Assembly (NCBI RefSeq): GCF_030811475.1
Contig: NZ_JAUSQV010000001.1
Span: 3,607,001-3,671,000 of the forward strand
DNA length: 64,000 nt
Reading direction: 5' to 3'
DNA from: Nakamurella flavida
Lineage (GTDB): Bacteria > Actinomycetota > Actinomycetes > Mycobacteriales > Nakamurellaceae
A program made the translations under genes and the position numbers. Within the stretch, counting starts at the first letter, position 1; every line of letters begins with the position of its first letter. Under the pieces are notes generated by a model that made no database searches, was not told the origin of the DNA, and saw only the letters and a list, made by a program, of their open reading frames with translations. Positions 48,461-56,845 of this stretch are shown piece by piece.

Positions 48461-49234
48461 GTGGCGGTGTTCCGGACCGGCGGGGTGGATCTCGCGTCCC
48501 AGGACGCGGGTACCGGCCTGGCCGAGATCGACTGGCGGATCGACGATCTCGGTGCGGTGACCGCTCAGGTGCAGGCCGTCGCCCTGCGCGGGACGAACGA
48601 GCGGATCGTCGAGCTGGCCGGCCGGGTGGAGCTGCTGGGCATCGACAGTCCGCTCGGCTGGCCGGTGGCCTTCCAGGACCTGCTGACCGCCCAGCGCACC
48701 GGCACCGTCGAACCGGAGACCGTGCTGGCCGCGATGCGGGAGAAGCGGTTGACCCACCGGCTGACCGACCACGAGGTGCATCGGCTCACGAAGCTCTGGC
48801 CGCTCAGCGTGTCCGCCGATCTCATCGCCTACCCGGCCATGCGGGCCGCGACGCTGCTCGCGATGATCGAACGGGCCGGACATCCGTTGTCCCGCAGTGG
48901 GATCGGCTCGGTGGTGGTCGAGTGCTACCCGGCCGCCGCCCTGCGGCAGTGGGGCCTGAAGATGATCGGGGCCAAGAAGAGGGACGGGGTGACCGCGGAC
49001 CTCTTCGCGCGACTGCAGGCGGCCACGCCGTGGCTCACGTGGGAGCCCGCAGTCGTGGAGCTCTGCGCGCGCAGCCATGACGCGCTGGACGCCGTCATCG
49101 TGGCGCTGGTCGCCGGGGCCGCCGTGCTCGGCCGGACGAGGCCGCCCCGTCCCGGCCAGCTCGCCGCCGCTGCCATCGAGGGCTGGGTGCACCTGCCCGA
49201 CGAGGACTTCCTGGCCCGGCCCGAGCCCGCCTGA
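48461..49234 (+). CDS. DUF429 family protein (predicted RNase-H-like nuclease)
   Basis: A 257-residue protein with GTG start 2 bp after asd. GGVDLASQ near the N-terminus, LLGIDSPLGWP, VVECYPAAALRQWG and SHDALDAVIVALVAGAAV match the DUF429 family, whose conserved acidic residues resemble an RNase-H fold nuclease. No biochemical role is established. Its place after lysC-asd probably means co-transcription rather than a lysine function. Confidence 0.78.
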   Translation: MAVFRTGGVDLASQDAGTGLAEIDWRIDDLGAVTAQVQAVALRGTNERIVELAGRVELLGIDSPLGWPVAFQDLLTAQRTGTVEPETVLAAMREKRLTHRLTDHEVHRLTKLWPLSVSADLIAYPAMRAATLLAMIERAGHPLSRSGIGSVVVECYPAAALRQWGLKMIGAKKRDGVTADLFARLQAATPWLTWEPAVVELCARSHDALDAVIVALVAGAAVLGRTRPPRPGQLAAAAIEGWVHLPDEDFLARPEPA

Positions 49235-49315
49235 ATCCGGGGCACGTGGGCCTGCGGGGCAGCCATTGTGGACAACTCCCGACTCCAGGGTGCCGTCCGC
49301 CCTACCGTCCTGGCC

Positions 49316-50679
49316 ATGCTGCTGCTTCCCTCCCGGTCCACCGGTCCTGTCGGATCATTTGCTGCGCACCGCGTCTCGTGGAGACCTCCGCTCCTGGTCG
49401 GGCTGCTCACGGTGGTGACCGCCCTGCTCGCCGCCTGCTCGTCCGCGCCGTCGATGCCCCCGGCCGGTGCTGCGGCATCCTCAGCGGAGACGTCCCCGAC
49501 ATCCCCCACAGTCGGGCCCTCGTCGCTCGCCCCGGCGGTCCCGGCGCCCGCCCCGATGGTCACCGGGCCGGTGGGGGAGTCGGTCGGAGCGTCCGTCGGG
49601 ACGGCGGACGACGACCTCGTCGACCCGGCACCGGTCCTCGACGCCGCCCCTGCTCTGCCCGTCCCGGCTCCCGCCGTGTGGCCGCCGGCCGATCAGGTGC
49701 CCACGGCGCAGAGCTGGTCGGCCGAGCTGATGATGCTGTCCGGCCACACCGGCCCCGTGTCGCCCACCGGGCTGGTGGCCCTGGCTGTGCAGGACGGTCA
49801 GGTGTGCCTGGAACCGACCGTCCTGGCCCCCGGCCCCACCCGGTGCGTCCTCGACCTCGCCGGGGCCGCCGGGCCGACCTGGTGGGCGTTCGCACCGGGC
49901 GGGCTGTCCGCGGTCGTCGTCGCCGGGCCGCCGTCCTCGGCCACGGTGTCCATCCTCGACGCCGTCGACGGCACGGTGCTGGCCGTGCGTCCCCCCGGCT
50001 CCACCGGCGACGTCTCGTGGAGCCTGTCCAGTGCCGTGTGGGACGGGGACGACGCCCTGCTCGTCATCCCCGAGGTGGGGGCGACCGGGGAGGTGGTGCG
50101 GGTCGACCGGGCCACGGGAGAGACGACCACGGAGCTGACCGGGCTGCCTCGCGACATCACCGCGAACGGTCCCGAGATGTGGACGACCGACCTCGAGCTG
50201 TTCCTGTCACCGGGTGCGGGACCGCAACGCGGACACGTGTGGTCGGTGGACCGGGTGACCGGGCAGGCGCGGGACGTGGGCATGGCCGACGGGGGAAGCG
50301 GCTGGTGCTCCAGGGCGCGGATCCGCGGGGCGTCTCGGTCATGGCCTGCCCGACCGATGCCGGCGGTGTCCAGGGACCGATGCTGGTGACCCAGCTGGCG
50401 AGCGGGACCACCCGGACCGCGACGGACGCCACCGACCGCTGCTCGGCCGTGGCCTGGTCCGGCGACGGGGAGTACCTCGCGATGACCGTGAACACCCCAC
50501 GGGGATACGTGCTGCAGATCGTGCACCTGGAGACCGGTATCCCGGTGTTCGGGCAGGTTCTCGGGGTGCAGGCGCCGCCGGTCGCCCCGAGCATGACGTG
50601 GCGCGGGGACACCCTGGTCCTCACCGACAGGACCGGCGCCTGGGTGCTGCCGACCCTGCTGCTGACGCTGACCTTCTGA
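49316..50679 (+). pseudogene. Beta-propeller-like lipoprotein gene broken by a frameshift
   Basis: Up to base ~50293 one frame encodes a lipoprotein (signal WRPPLLVGLLTVVTALLAAC, split as LLTVVTALLAAC at the lipobox), a Pro/Ala/Ser linker and propeller-like strands (WSLSSAVWDGDDALLVI). After the run GGGGG (50291-50295) that frame becomes nonsense and stops at 50389, while the -1 frame continues smoothly (GKRLVLQGADPRGVSVMACP, CSAVAWSGDGEYLAMTV, WVLPTLLLTLTF) to 50679. One extra G would restore a single ~453-residue protein with a continuous Asp-Gly-Gly-Lys join. Either a real mutation, a phase-variable tract, or a sequencing error. The ATG at 49316 gives a better signal peptide than the GTG at 49268. 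Confidence 0.72.
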
Positions 50680-50711
50680 CGCCGGTCCTCCTCCGGAAGT
50701 CCGGGGGGGGG

Positions 50712-51839
50712 TCAGCAGGTGACGGTGGCCAGGGACCCGACCGACCCGCCCGGACCGGCCTCGGAGGCGACCACGAATCCGCATCCGTCGCCGGCGCCCG
50801 CGATGCCCTCGGCCTGCGGCAGCGACGCGGAGGTCAATTCCTGCACCGGCCAGGTCGGGAAGTCGGTGAGGGGGGCCGCCGGATCGGGGCGGCGGTACTC
50901 CAGCACCTGGTCGTAGGTGAGCACCAGCACCCGGTCACCGTCCACGGCCATGTCGGTGGGGCGGACCCCGACCAGGCGCGACTGCAGGGGCCGCAGGGGA
51001 GCGGGCAGCCGGAACTCGGTGACCAGGGTGAGCACCCCACCTCCCGGGTCACCCCGGTACAGCCGGACCGGATCACCCTGCTCGCCGAGCGCCGGCTTGC
51101 GTGGCTTGGACAGGATGAGCATCGCTCCGTCGGTGTCGACGGCCATCGACTCGGCGTCCTGCGGGGTGTCCGGGTAGGTGAAGCGCACCAGTTCCTGAGC
51201 CACCAGCACCGCCGGGTCGTCGACCGTTCCCGACGCAGCGGGGTCGTCGGTCACCGGCGGCTCGGCGACCCGCAGGACGGCGATGTCGTCCCGGTCGGCC
51301 TCCCCGATGTCCCCGAGGTACAGGCACCGGGTGTCGGCCGGTCCCCGCGGTCCGCAGGACCCGGTGGCCAGCGCTTCCGGGTTGCCGACGGTCACCTGGT
51401 CGACGAGCCAGCGGCCGGCGCGGCGGGCACCGTCCGGGGCGAGGCGGACGGCGTCGATCGTGGCGGGGCCGTTCGCGTCGTCCACGAGGAAGAAGACGCC
51501 CGGGTCGGCGGCGGACCGGGCGATGCCGCTGGCCTCCGGGGTCAGTCCTGCGGGCAGCGGGAACACGCTGATCTGCCGTGCCGGTGCCGGTGTGGTGTCC
51601 GGGGAGCCGGCCGTCGAGGCGGTCGGTGCCTCCGACGCCGGCTCGGTGCGCCTCGACTCCGACACCGGGGAGGCGGCCGCGGCTGATCCAGCCGGTACGG
51701 ATGTCCGGTTGCCCTCGGCGAGCGCCCCGGTCGAACAGCCGGCGAGCACGGTGATCAGCAACGAGACGACCACGGCGGCCGGGGAGGTTCGACGAAGGCC
51801 CGGTGTGCGGGTTGCGGCGTCCGGTCGAGCCACCGCCAT
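50712..51839 (-). CDS. Secreted lipoprotein, beta-propeller/esterase-like
   Basis: A 375-residue precursor. From the ATG at 51839 it has a Tat/Sec-like start (RRTSPAAVVVSLLITVLAGC) with lipobox LAGC, a Ser/Thr/Pro linker and a domain of repeated strands: EASGIARSAADPGVFFLVDDANGP, LYLGDIGEADRDDIAVLRVAEP, TPQDAESMAVDTDGAMLILSKP, PTDMAVDGDRVLVLTYDQVLEYRR. This resembles phytase-like or SdiA-like extracellular propellers of unknown function. The frame stays open upstream but with a proline/arginine-rich, unlikely N-terminus. It is convergent with the broken lipoprotein gene. Confidence 0.75.
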   Translation of the reverse strand: MAVARPDAATRTPGLRRTSPAAVVVSLLITVLAGCSTGALAEGNRTSVPAGSAAAASPVSESRRTEPASEAPTASTAGSPDTTPAPARQISVFPLPAGLTPEASGIARSAADPGVFFLVDDANGPATIDAVRLAPDGARRAGRWLVDQVTVGNPEALATGSCGPRGPADTRCLYLGDIGEADRDDIAVLRVAEPPVTDDPAASGTVDDPAVLVAQELVRFTYPDTPQDAESMAVDTDGAMLILSKPRKPALGEQGDPVRLYRGDPGGGVLTLVTEFRLPAPLRPLQSRLVGVRPTDMAVDGDRVLVLTYDQVLEYRRPDPAAPLTDFPTWPVQELTSASLPQAEGIAGAGDGCGFVVASEAGPGGSVGSLATVTC

Positions 51840-51966
51840 GTCCTGCACCCCCCGGCGCTCGTCGCAACGCCGAACCCGTGCCCGGCGGTCCTGCGATTGT
51901 GCCCGTCGGACATCGTCACACCCGGCCGGGGCGGGGCCCGGTCCGCGCGCCGGGCATGATCGGCCC

Positions 51967-52527
51967 ATGGTCTTCATCGTGGGTCTGGGCGGGTCGGTCG
52001 ATCCCGACTCGCAGTCCGAGCGGGCACTGCGCGCCGTGCTGGGCGCGGCGGAGCGGCGGGGTGCGACCGTCCAGGCGTTCACCGGCGCCCAGTTGGACCT
52101 CCCGCCGTACCACTACGGCGTGCACCTGCCGGACGGCACCCGCGACTACCTGGAGGCGGTGCGCCGCGCCGACGGGGTGGTCATCGCCTCGCCGGCGTAC
52201 CACGGGACCCTGTCCGGACTGGTCAAGAACGCCGTCGACTACCTGGAGGAGCTGGCGCAGGACGAGCGTCCCTACCTGTCCGGCCGTGCGGTGGCCCCGG
52301 TCGCCGTGGCCAAGGGCTGGCAGGCCGCCGTCACCACGTTGGGCACCCTGCGCCAGGTGGTGCACGCCCTGCGGGGCTGGCCCACCCCGATCGGCCTCGC
52401 CCTGAACGGCAGCGTCACCCGGTTCGAGGCCGACGGCAGTACCCCGGACGAGAACGCCGGCCAGCTGATCGGCACCGTGGCCGACCAGCTCATCGACTTC
52501 GCGGAGCGGTTCCGAACCGCGGACTGA
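51967..52527 (+). CDS. NADPH-dependent FMN reductase family protein
   Basis: A 186-residue flavodoxin-like protein: VFIVGLGGSVDPDSQSERALRAVL (phosphate loop), ADGVVIASPAYHGTLSGLVKNAVDYLEEL (FMN-binding loop typical of the family) and a C-terminal helix. Members reduce FMN or quinones with NADPH, or serve as the flavin partner of monooxygenases. It stands alone, divergent from the lipoprotein gene and convergent with the S9 peptidase. Confidence 0.9.
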   Translation: MVFIVGLGGSVDPDSQSERALRAVLGAAERRGATVQAFTGAQLDLPPYHYGVHLPDGTRDYLEAVRRADGVVIASPAYHGTLSGLVKNAVDYLEELAQDERPYLSGRAVAPVAVAKGWQAAVTTLGTLRQVVHALRGWPTPIGLALNGSVTRFEADGSTPDENAGQLIGTVADQLIDFAERFRTAD

Positions 52528-52532
52528 GACCG

Positions 52533-52560
52533 CACCCGTCCCGCCCCCGTCGGACGGGTG
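52533..52560. terminator. Bidirectional terminator between convergent genes
   Basis: CACCCGTCC (52533-52541) pairs with GGACGGGTG (52552-52560) in a 9-bp stem with a 10-nt loop, 5 nt after the FMN-reductase stop and 9 nt after the peptidase stop on the other strand. Confidence 0.6.
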
Positions 52561-52569
52561 GGCGGCGGG

Positions 52570-54570
52570 TCAGCCCGTCGACGGCGTCGCGGGGGTGAGC
52601 GCGAGCGCGGCCCGGACGAAGTCGACCTCGCACGCCACCTGGCGGATCCGTTCCTGGACGACCATCGACCCGTGTCCGGCCTCGTAGCGGTACTCGGCGT
52701 AGCGCGGCGCGGCCGGTTCGTGCGCGGCCCGGTCGGCCAGCGCGTCCAGATAGTTGTCGATCTGCCGGATGGGGCAGCGGGGGTCGTTCTCGCCGGCCAG
52801 GATCAGCACCGGCACCCGGACGTCCTGCACCCAGGTGAGCGGCGACGAATCGCGGTACGCCTCCGGCCGCTCCTGCGGGGAACCGCCGAACAGCGCCCGG
52901 TCGTAGGCCCGGAGCGGCTCCATCTCGTCCTCGTAGGCCGCGATGTAGTCGGCCACCGGCACCCCGGCCACCCCGGCCGCCCACCGGTCGGGCTGGCTAC
53001 CCACCGCGAGCAGGGTCAGGAACCCGCCCCAGGAGTAGCCGGCCACCACCGACCGGGCGGGATCGACCACCCCGTCGGCGATCAGCCGGTCGTGGACGGC
53101 GGCGACATCGGCGAGCTCGGTGTGTCCGATGCGTTCGGTCAACGCGTCCCGCCAGGTCGATCCGTACCCCGTCGAGCCGCGGTAGTTGACCTGGACGACG
53201 GCCAGGCCGGCGTCCAGCCACACGGCGCGGGTCGCGTCGTAGGAGTCCTCGTCGGCCGCGGCGGGGCCGCCGTGCAGGAAGAAGACCGTCGGCCAGCCGC
53301 CGTCGGGCATCGGACCGGCCGGCATGCCGAGCAGGGCGTGGATCGACCCGCCCGGGCCGTCGACCCACACGTCGGTCACCGGTTCGGAGTCCGGCGCGGC
53401 CGGGCCGTCCGCGGTGAGCAGGGTGGCGTCGCTGCCGTCGGCATGCAGCACGCGGACCTGAGCCGGGCTGGCCGCACTCGACCAGCGGTACCAGACGCTG
53501 CCGTCCCGGCGGGTGACCGCACCGGCCACCTCGCCCTTGGCCGCCGGGAGGTGGTCCAGCTCCCCGGTGGCGGGCTGGAAGCGGTGCAGGGTGGTGCGGC
53601 CGGCGTGGGTCCGCAGCACCAGCACGGCCCCGCCGTCCGGCTCGAAATCACCGTCGAGATCGCCGGGCAGGTCGACGACCAGCTCCTGGACCGCACCGGT
53701 GGTCGGGTCCCAGACGAGCAGCTCGTCGCGGCCGCGCCTCTCGTGGCCGACCAGCAGCCGTTGATCGCCCGGGACGGGGGAGAACGCGACCGGGTTCAGA
53801 CCCTTCCCGGGGCCGTCGTCCAGCTCGGCGACGACGTCGTTCCCGTCCGTGGTGAACACCCGCAGCGCCGGATACCGGGAATCGCCGTGCTCGGAATGCG
53901 CCAGCACCCACAGGGTCTCGTCCGCCGACAGGGCGCCGACCCCGCCGTCGGTCTCGTGCTCGTAGACCAGTTCCGCGGAGTCGGCCGACCCCGGAACGGC
54001 CCGGTGCACCCGCGTCCCGTCGTCGTCGGAGAATCCGGCCAGCACCACGCGGTCACCCAGCTCCAGACCGGCGGGATAGCCCGGGGCCACCCCCTGCAGT
54101 GCCGGCGCGGGCTGTGCGCTGCCCGGTCCGCTGCCGAAGGGCTGCACCTGCCAGCTGCCGAACTCGTTGCCGGCGTCGTCGTCGAACCACCACAGCTGCC
54201 CGCCGTCGGGGGTCAGGGCGCCGTGGGTGGTGCCGTCCGGTCGGTCGGTCGCCTGCGTGCGGACATCGGTGTCGACCGCCCAGCAGGTGAGCTCGTAGCG
54301 ACCCGAGGCGTTGGTGACGAACACCGTGCGGTTCTCGGCGTCCCGTGCGGGAGTGGGCAGCCCCAGCCGGACGGCCGAGAACCGTGCCCGCCAGCGCTGT
54401 TCGTCGGCCGGATCGGTGAACAGGGTGTCCGGGACGACGGCCCGGGGGTGGCGTCGTGCGGGTGCGTCCGCCGGGGTCGACCCGTGCCCGGGATCGGCCC
54501 GGACGGCGTCGTCCGCAGGGGCGGGGGCGGCGGGGGCCGGGACGGACGGGGACGGTGACACGGAATCCAT
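52570..54570 (-). CDS. S9-family peptidase (prolyl-oligopeptidase-like)
   Basis: A 666-residue cytoplasmic protein. An N-terminal beta-propeller (many D-G-x-x-L strands) is followed by an alpha/beta-hydrolase domain with the oxyanion region FFLHGGPAAADE, nucleophile Ser in GYSWGG, Asp in AGENDPRCP and His in YEAGHGS. It should cleave short peptides, possibly after Pro or acyl residues. The start at 54570 is chosen for its GGGGG ribosome site; ~55 residues of Pro/Ala-rich sequence precede the propeller. Confidence 0.92.
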   Translation of the reverse strand: MDSVSPSPSVPAPAAPAPADDAVRADPGHGSTPADAPARRHPRAVVPDTLFTDPADEQRWRARFSAVRLGLPTPARDAENRTVFVTNASGRYELTCWAVDTDVRTQATDRPDGTTHGALTPDGGQLWWFDDDAGNEFGSWQVQPFGSGPGSAQPAPALQGVAPGYPAGLELGDRVVLAGFSDDDGTRVHRAVPGSADSAELVYEHETDGGVGALSADETLWVLAHSEHGDSRYPALRVFTTDGNDVVAELDDGPGKGLNPVAFSPVPGDQRLLVGHERRGRDELLVWDPTTGAVQELVVDLPGDLDGDFEPDGGAVLVLRTHAGRTTLHRFQPATGELDHLPAAKGEVAGAVTRRDGSVWYRWSSAASPAQVRVLHADGSDATLLTADGPAAPDSEPVTDVWVDGPGGSIHALLGMPAGPMPDGGWPTVFFLHGGPAAADEDSYDATRAVWLDAGLAVVQVNYRGSTGYGSTWRDALTERIGHTELADVAAVHDRLIADGVVDPARSVVAGYSWGGFLTLLAVGSQPDRWAAGVAGVPVADYIAAYEDEMEPLRAYDRALFGGSPQERPEAYRDSSPLTWVQDVRVPVLILAGENDPRCPIRQIDNYLDALADRAAHEPAAPRYAEYRYEAGHGSMVVQERIRQVACEVDFVRAALALTPATPSTG

Positions 54571-54625
54571 GCCCCCATCCTGCCCCGCACGGCCGGGACG
54601 GACGGACAGCACGGGCGGGTCCCCG

Positions 54626-55414
54626 TCAGCCGGCCACCTTGTGGCTCAGCACCAGACTGGCCCGGCGCAGCATCCGGATCAGGGTGGGGATGCGCTCGGC
54701 CGGGATGTCCTGCTCCGTCCCGGTGACCGACAGGGCCATCGGCGGCGTCCCGGGTACCGGGACGCCGATCGAGCGCACCCCCGCCGTGGTCTCGCAGTCC
54801 CCGACGGCGAAGCCGTCTCCGCGGACCCGGTGCAGGTCCTGGAGGTGGTGTGCCGGGGCGGTCGCCGGGTGACCGGGGAGGGCACCGAGGAGCTCGGCGA
54901 CCTCGGGATCGGACAACTGGGAGGCCAGGGCCCGTCCGCTCGCGCAGCCGAACACCGGCAGACGGTCGCCCGGCAGCACCCCGATGGCGGCGAGCCGCGG
55001 CGGGGTCTCGATCCAGAGCACGCGGACCGCACCGGCGTCCAGATCGGTCAGACCGGCGGCCAACCGGTTGGTCGCCCGCATCTGCGCCAGCAGCGGCCGG
55101 GCCGCCTGCAGGATCCGGTCCGTGTGTTCGGCCCGCGACGGGATGCGGCGGACGGCGGCGGAGGCGGTCAGCCGGTAGGTGAGGCCGTCGTCCTCCCGGG
55201 CGACCCAGCCGCGCCCCTCGAGGGCAGCGAGGTACCGGTAGGCGGAGCTCTTCGGCAACGCGGCGCCGGCGGCGACCGAGGAGAGGGTGGCGCCGTGCTC
55301 CGTCCGGGCCAGGGCCTCCAGGACGTCGCACACACGGTCCACGGCGCGGAGCGGGTACGCGCCGAAGACGAACTCCCGACCGCTGACCTCATCGGCCCCA
55401 GTGCTCGCGCCCAC
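54626..55414 (-). CDS. IclR-family transcriptional regulator
   Basis: A 262-residue regulator. The HTH is AVDRVCDVLEALARTEHGATLSSVAAGAALPKSSAYRYLAALEGRGWV (seen in pieces near residues 25-75), followed by the IclR effector domain with CASGRALASQLSD and GVPVPGTPPMALSVTG. The GTG start at 55414 has GGAAGG 6 nt upstream; longer readings are Arg/Pro-rich and unlikely. No obvious target operon is adjacent, though the S9 peptidase gene lies 55 bp downstream on the same strand. Confidence 0.9.
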   Translation of the reverse strand: MGASTGADEVSGREFVFGAYPLRAVDRVCDVLEALARTEHGATLSSVAAGAALPKSSAYRYLAALEGRGWVAREDDGLTYRLTASAAVRRIPSRAEHTDRILQAARPLLAQMRATNRLAAGLTDLDAGAVRVLWIETPPRLAAIGVLPGDRLPVFGCASGRALASQLSDPEVAELLGALPGHPATAPAHHLQDLHRVRGDGFAVGDCETTAGVRSIGVPVPGTPPMALSVTGTEQDIPAERIPTLIRMLRRASLVLSHKVAG

Positions 55415-55654
55415 GCTCAGCCTTCCGGACTCGGGGGAGCGCAGCGGCACACCGGTCCGCCGCGCTGGCCCAGGACACCTCGGGGGGAAGGGGATCGTCC
55501 GGTCACGCCGCACGGATCGTCCGCTCAGCGTAACGCTCCGCAGGCGACCGACGGCAGCGACCGTGACCACCGGGGACGAACAGGGTTCGGGGCGATCGGA
55601 GACGGTCGGACCGGGCTCGTCCGGCAGGGCGGGAGCGGATGGTCGGGAACGACG

Positions 55655-55684
55655 ACGGGCCCCCCGGAAATCCGGGGGGCCCGT
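55655..55684 (-). terminator. Terminator of the tRNA-Pro gene
   Basis: A perfect 13-bp stem (55655-55667 with 55672-55684) with an AAAT loop lies 6 nt after the tRNA 3' end on its strand. A short T-containing stretch follows. Confidence 0.8.
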
Positions 55685-55685
55685 G

Positions 55686-55764
<79 letters not shown>

Positions 55765-55877
55765 AGGGAACCGTGGACAACCATAGCCGATCCCCGGGGG
55801 TGGTCCTGACCGTCCGGCGCCTGCCCCGGGCCGGTCAGCCCCGGCCCGGTTCGACCCGGGCCAGGGCCCGGACGGGC

Positions 55878-56804
55878 TCAGGCCCGGGGGACGAGGGTCA
55901 GCAGGGTCGCCTCCGGCCGACAGCAGAACCGGACCGGCACGTACGGATTGCAGCCCAGGCCCGCCGACACGTGCAGTCGGGTGTGGGCGCCCCACCGGGA
56001 CAGGCCCCGCGCCCGCGACCTGTCCAGGTCGCAGTTGGTCGTCAACGCACCGACGCCGGGCAGGCGGACCTGGCCGCCGTGGGTGTGCCCGGCCAGGACC
56101 AGGTCGTAGCCGTCGTCGGCGAACCGGTCCAGCACGCGCGGTTGCGGGGCGTGGACGACGCCGATGCGCACCACCGCCTCCGGGTCGGCCGGCCCGGCGA
56201 TCTCGGCGTACCGGTCGCGCCGGGTGAACGGGTCGTCGAGTCCGGCGAGCGCGATGCGCTGACCGAGCACGGTCAGCGTCGCCCGGGTGTTGTCCAGGTC
56301 CACCCAGCCCCGTTCGGCCTGCGCGGCGCGCAGATCCTGCCAGGGCAGGTCGACCGGACGGGTGGGCAACGGCTGGGCCCCGAAGAAGTACCGGTGCGGG
56401 GACTTCCGGATGGGCGCGTAGTAGTCGTTGTTGCCGAAGACGAACGCGCCCGGCAGGTCCAGCAGACCGCCGAAGGCGGCCACCGCGGCCGGCACCGAAC
56501 GGGCGTGGGAGAGGGTGTCGCCGGTGTTGATCACCAGATCGGGTCGCAGATCGGCCAGCCCGGACACCCACCGCGCCTTGCGGTCCTGTCCCGGCACCAG
56601 GTGCAGATCGGAGATGTGCAGCAGTCGGATCGGCCAGGCGCCGGGCGCGAGCACCGGCACGTCGATCCGGCGCAACGCGAACAGGGACGGCTCGACCAGC
56701 CCCCAGCCGGCCGCGGCGGCTCCCGCAGCGACGGCCGCTCCGAGCAGGGGGGCCGCCCGGGATCGGGCGGGACGACGGACGGACGGGGTGGAACGGGAGG
56801 ACAT
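55878..56804 (-). CDS. Membrane-anchored metallophosphoesterase
   Basis: A 308-residue protein with an N-terminal hydrophobic anchor (LLGAAVAAGAAAAGWGL) and a calcineurin-like phosphoesterase domain: RLLHISDLHLVPG, VINTGDTLSH, FGNNDYY (variant of GNHD), RIGVVHAPQP and LAGHTHGGQVRLP. These bind two metals. Actinobacterial members often lie next to the bifunctional PBP, as here, and may act on cell-envelope phosphoesters or nucleotides. GGAGG before the ATG supports the start. It is 41 bp downstream of the PBP gene. Confidence 0.92.
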   Translation of the reverse strand: MSSRSTPSVRRPARSRAAPLLGAAVAAGAAAAGWGLVEPSLFALRRIDVPVLAPGAWPIRLLHISDLHLVPGQDRKARWVSGLADLRPDLVINTGDTLSHARSVPAAVAAFGGLLDLPGAFVFGNNDYYAPIRKSPHRYFFGAQPLPTRPVDLPWQDLRAAQAERGWVDLDNTRATLTVLGQRIALAGLDDPFTRRDRYAEIAGPADPEAVVRIGVVHAPQPRVLDRFADDGYDLVLAGHTHGGQVRLPGVGALTTNCDLDRSRARGLSRWGAHTRLHVSAGLGCNPYVPVRFCCRPEATLLTLVPRA

Positions 56805-56845
56805 GGCCGCCAGCCTAGAGGCGGTCGTGCGGGCTCCCGGTCGGC

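Noticed and set aside
49264..49273. TTGTGGACAA resembles a DnaA box (complement of TTGTCCACAA)
   Set aside because: It is a single box without a cluster, AT-rich unwinding region, dnaA or dnaN nearby, so an origin is not supported.
50703..50711. Run of nine G as a second frameshift site
   Set aside because: It lies between two convergent genes, outside both coding regions, so no frame is affected.
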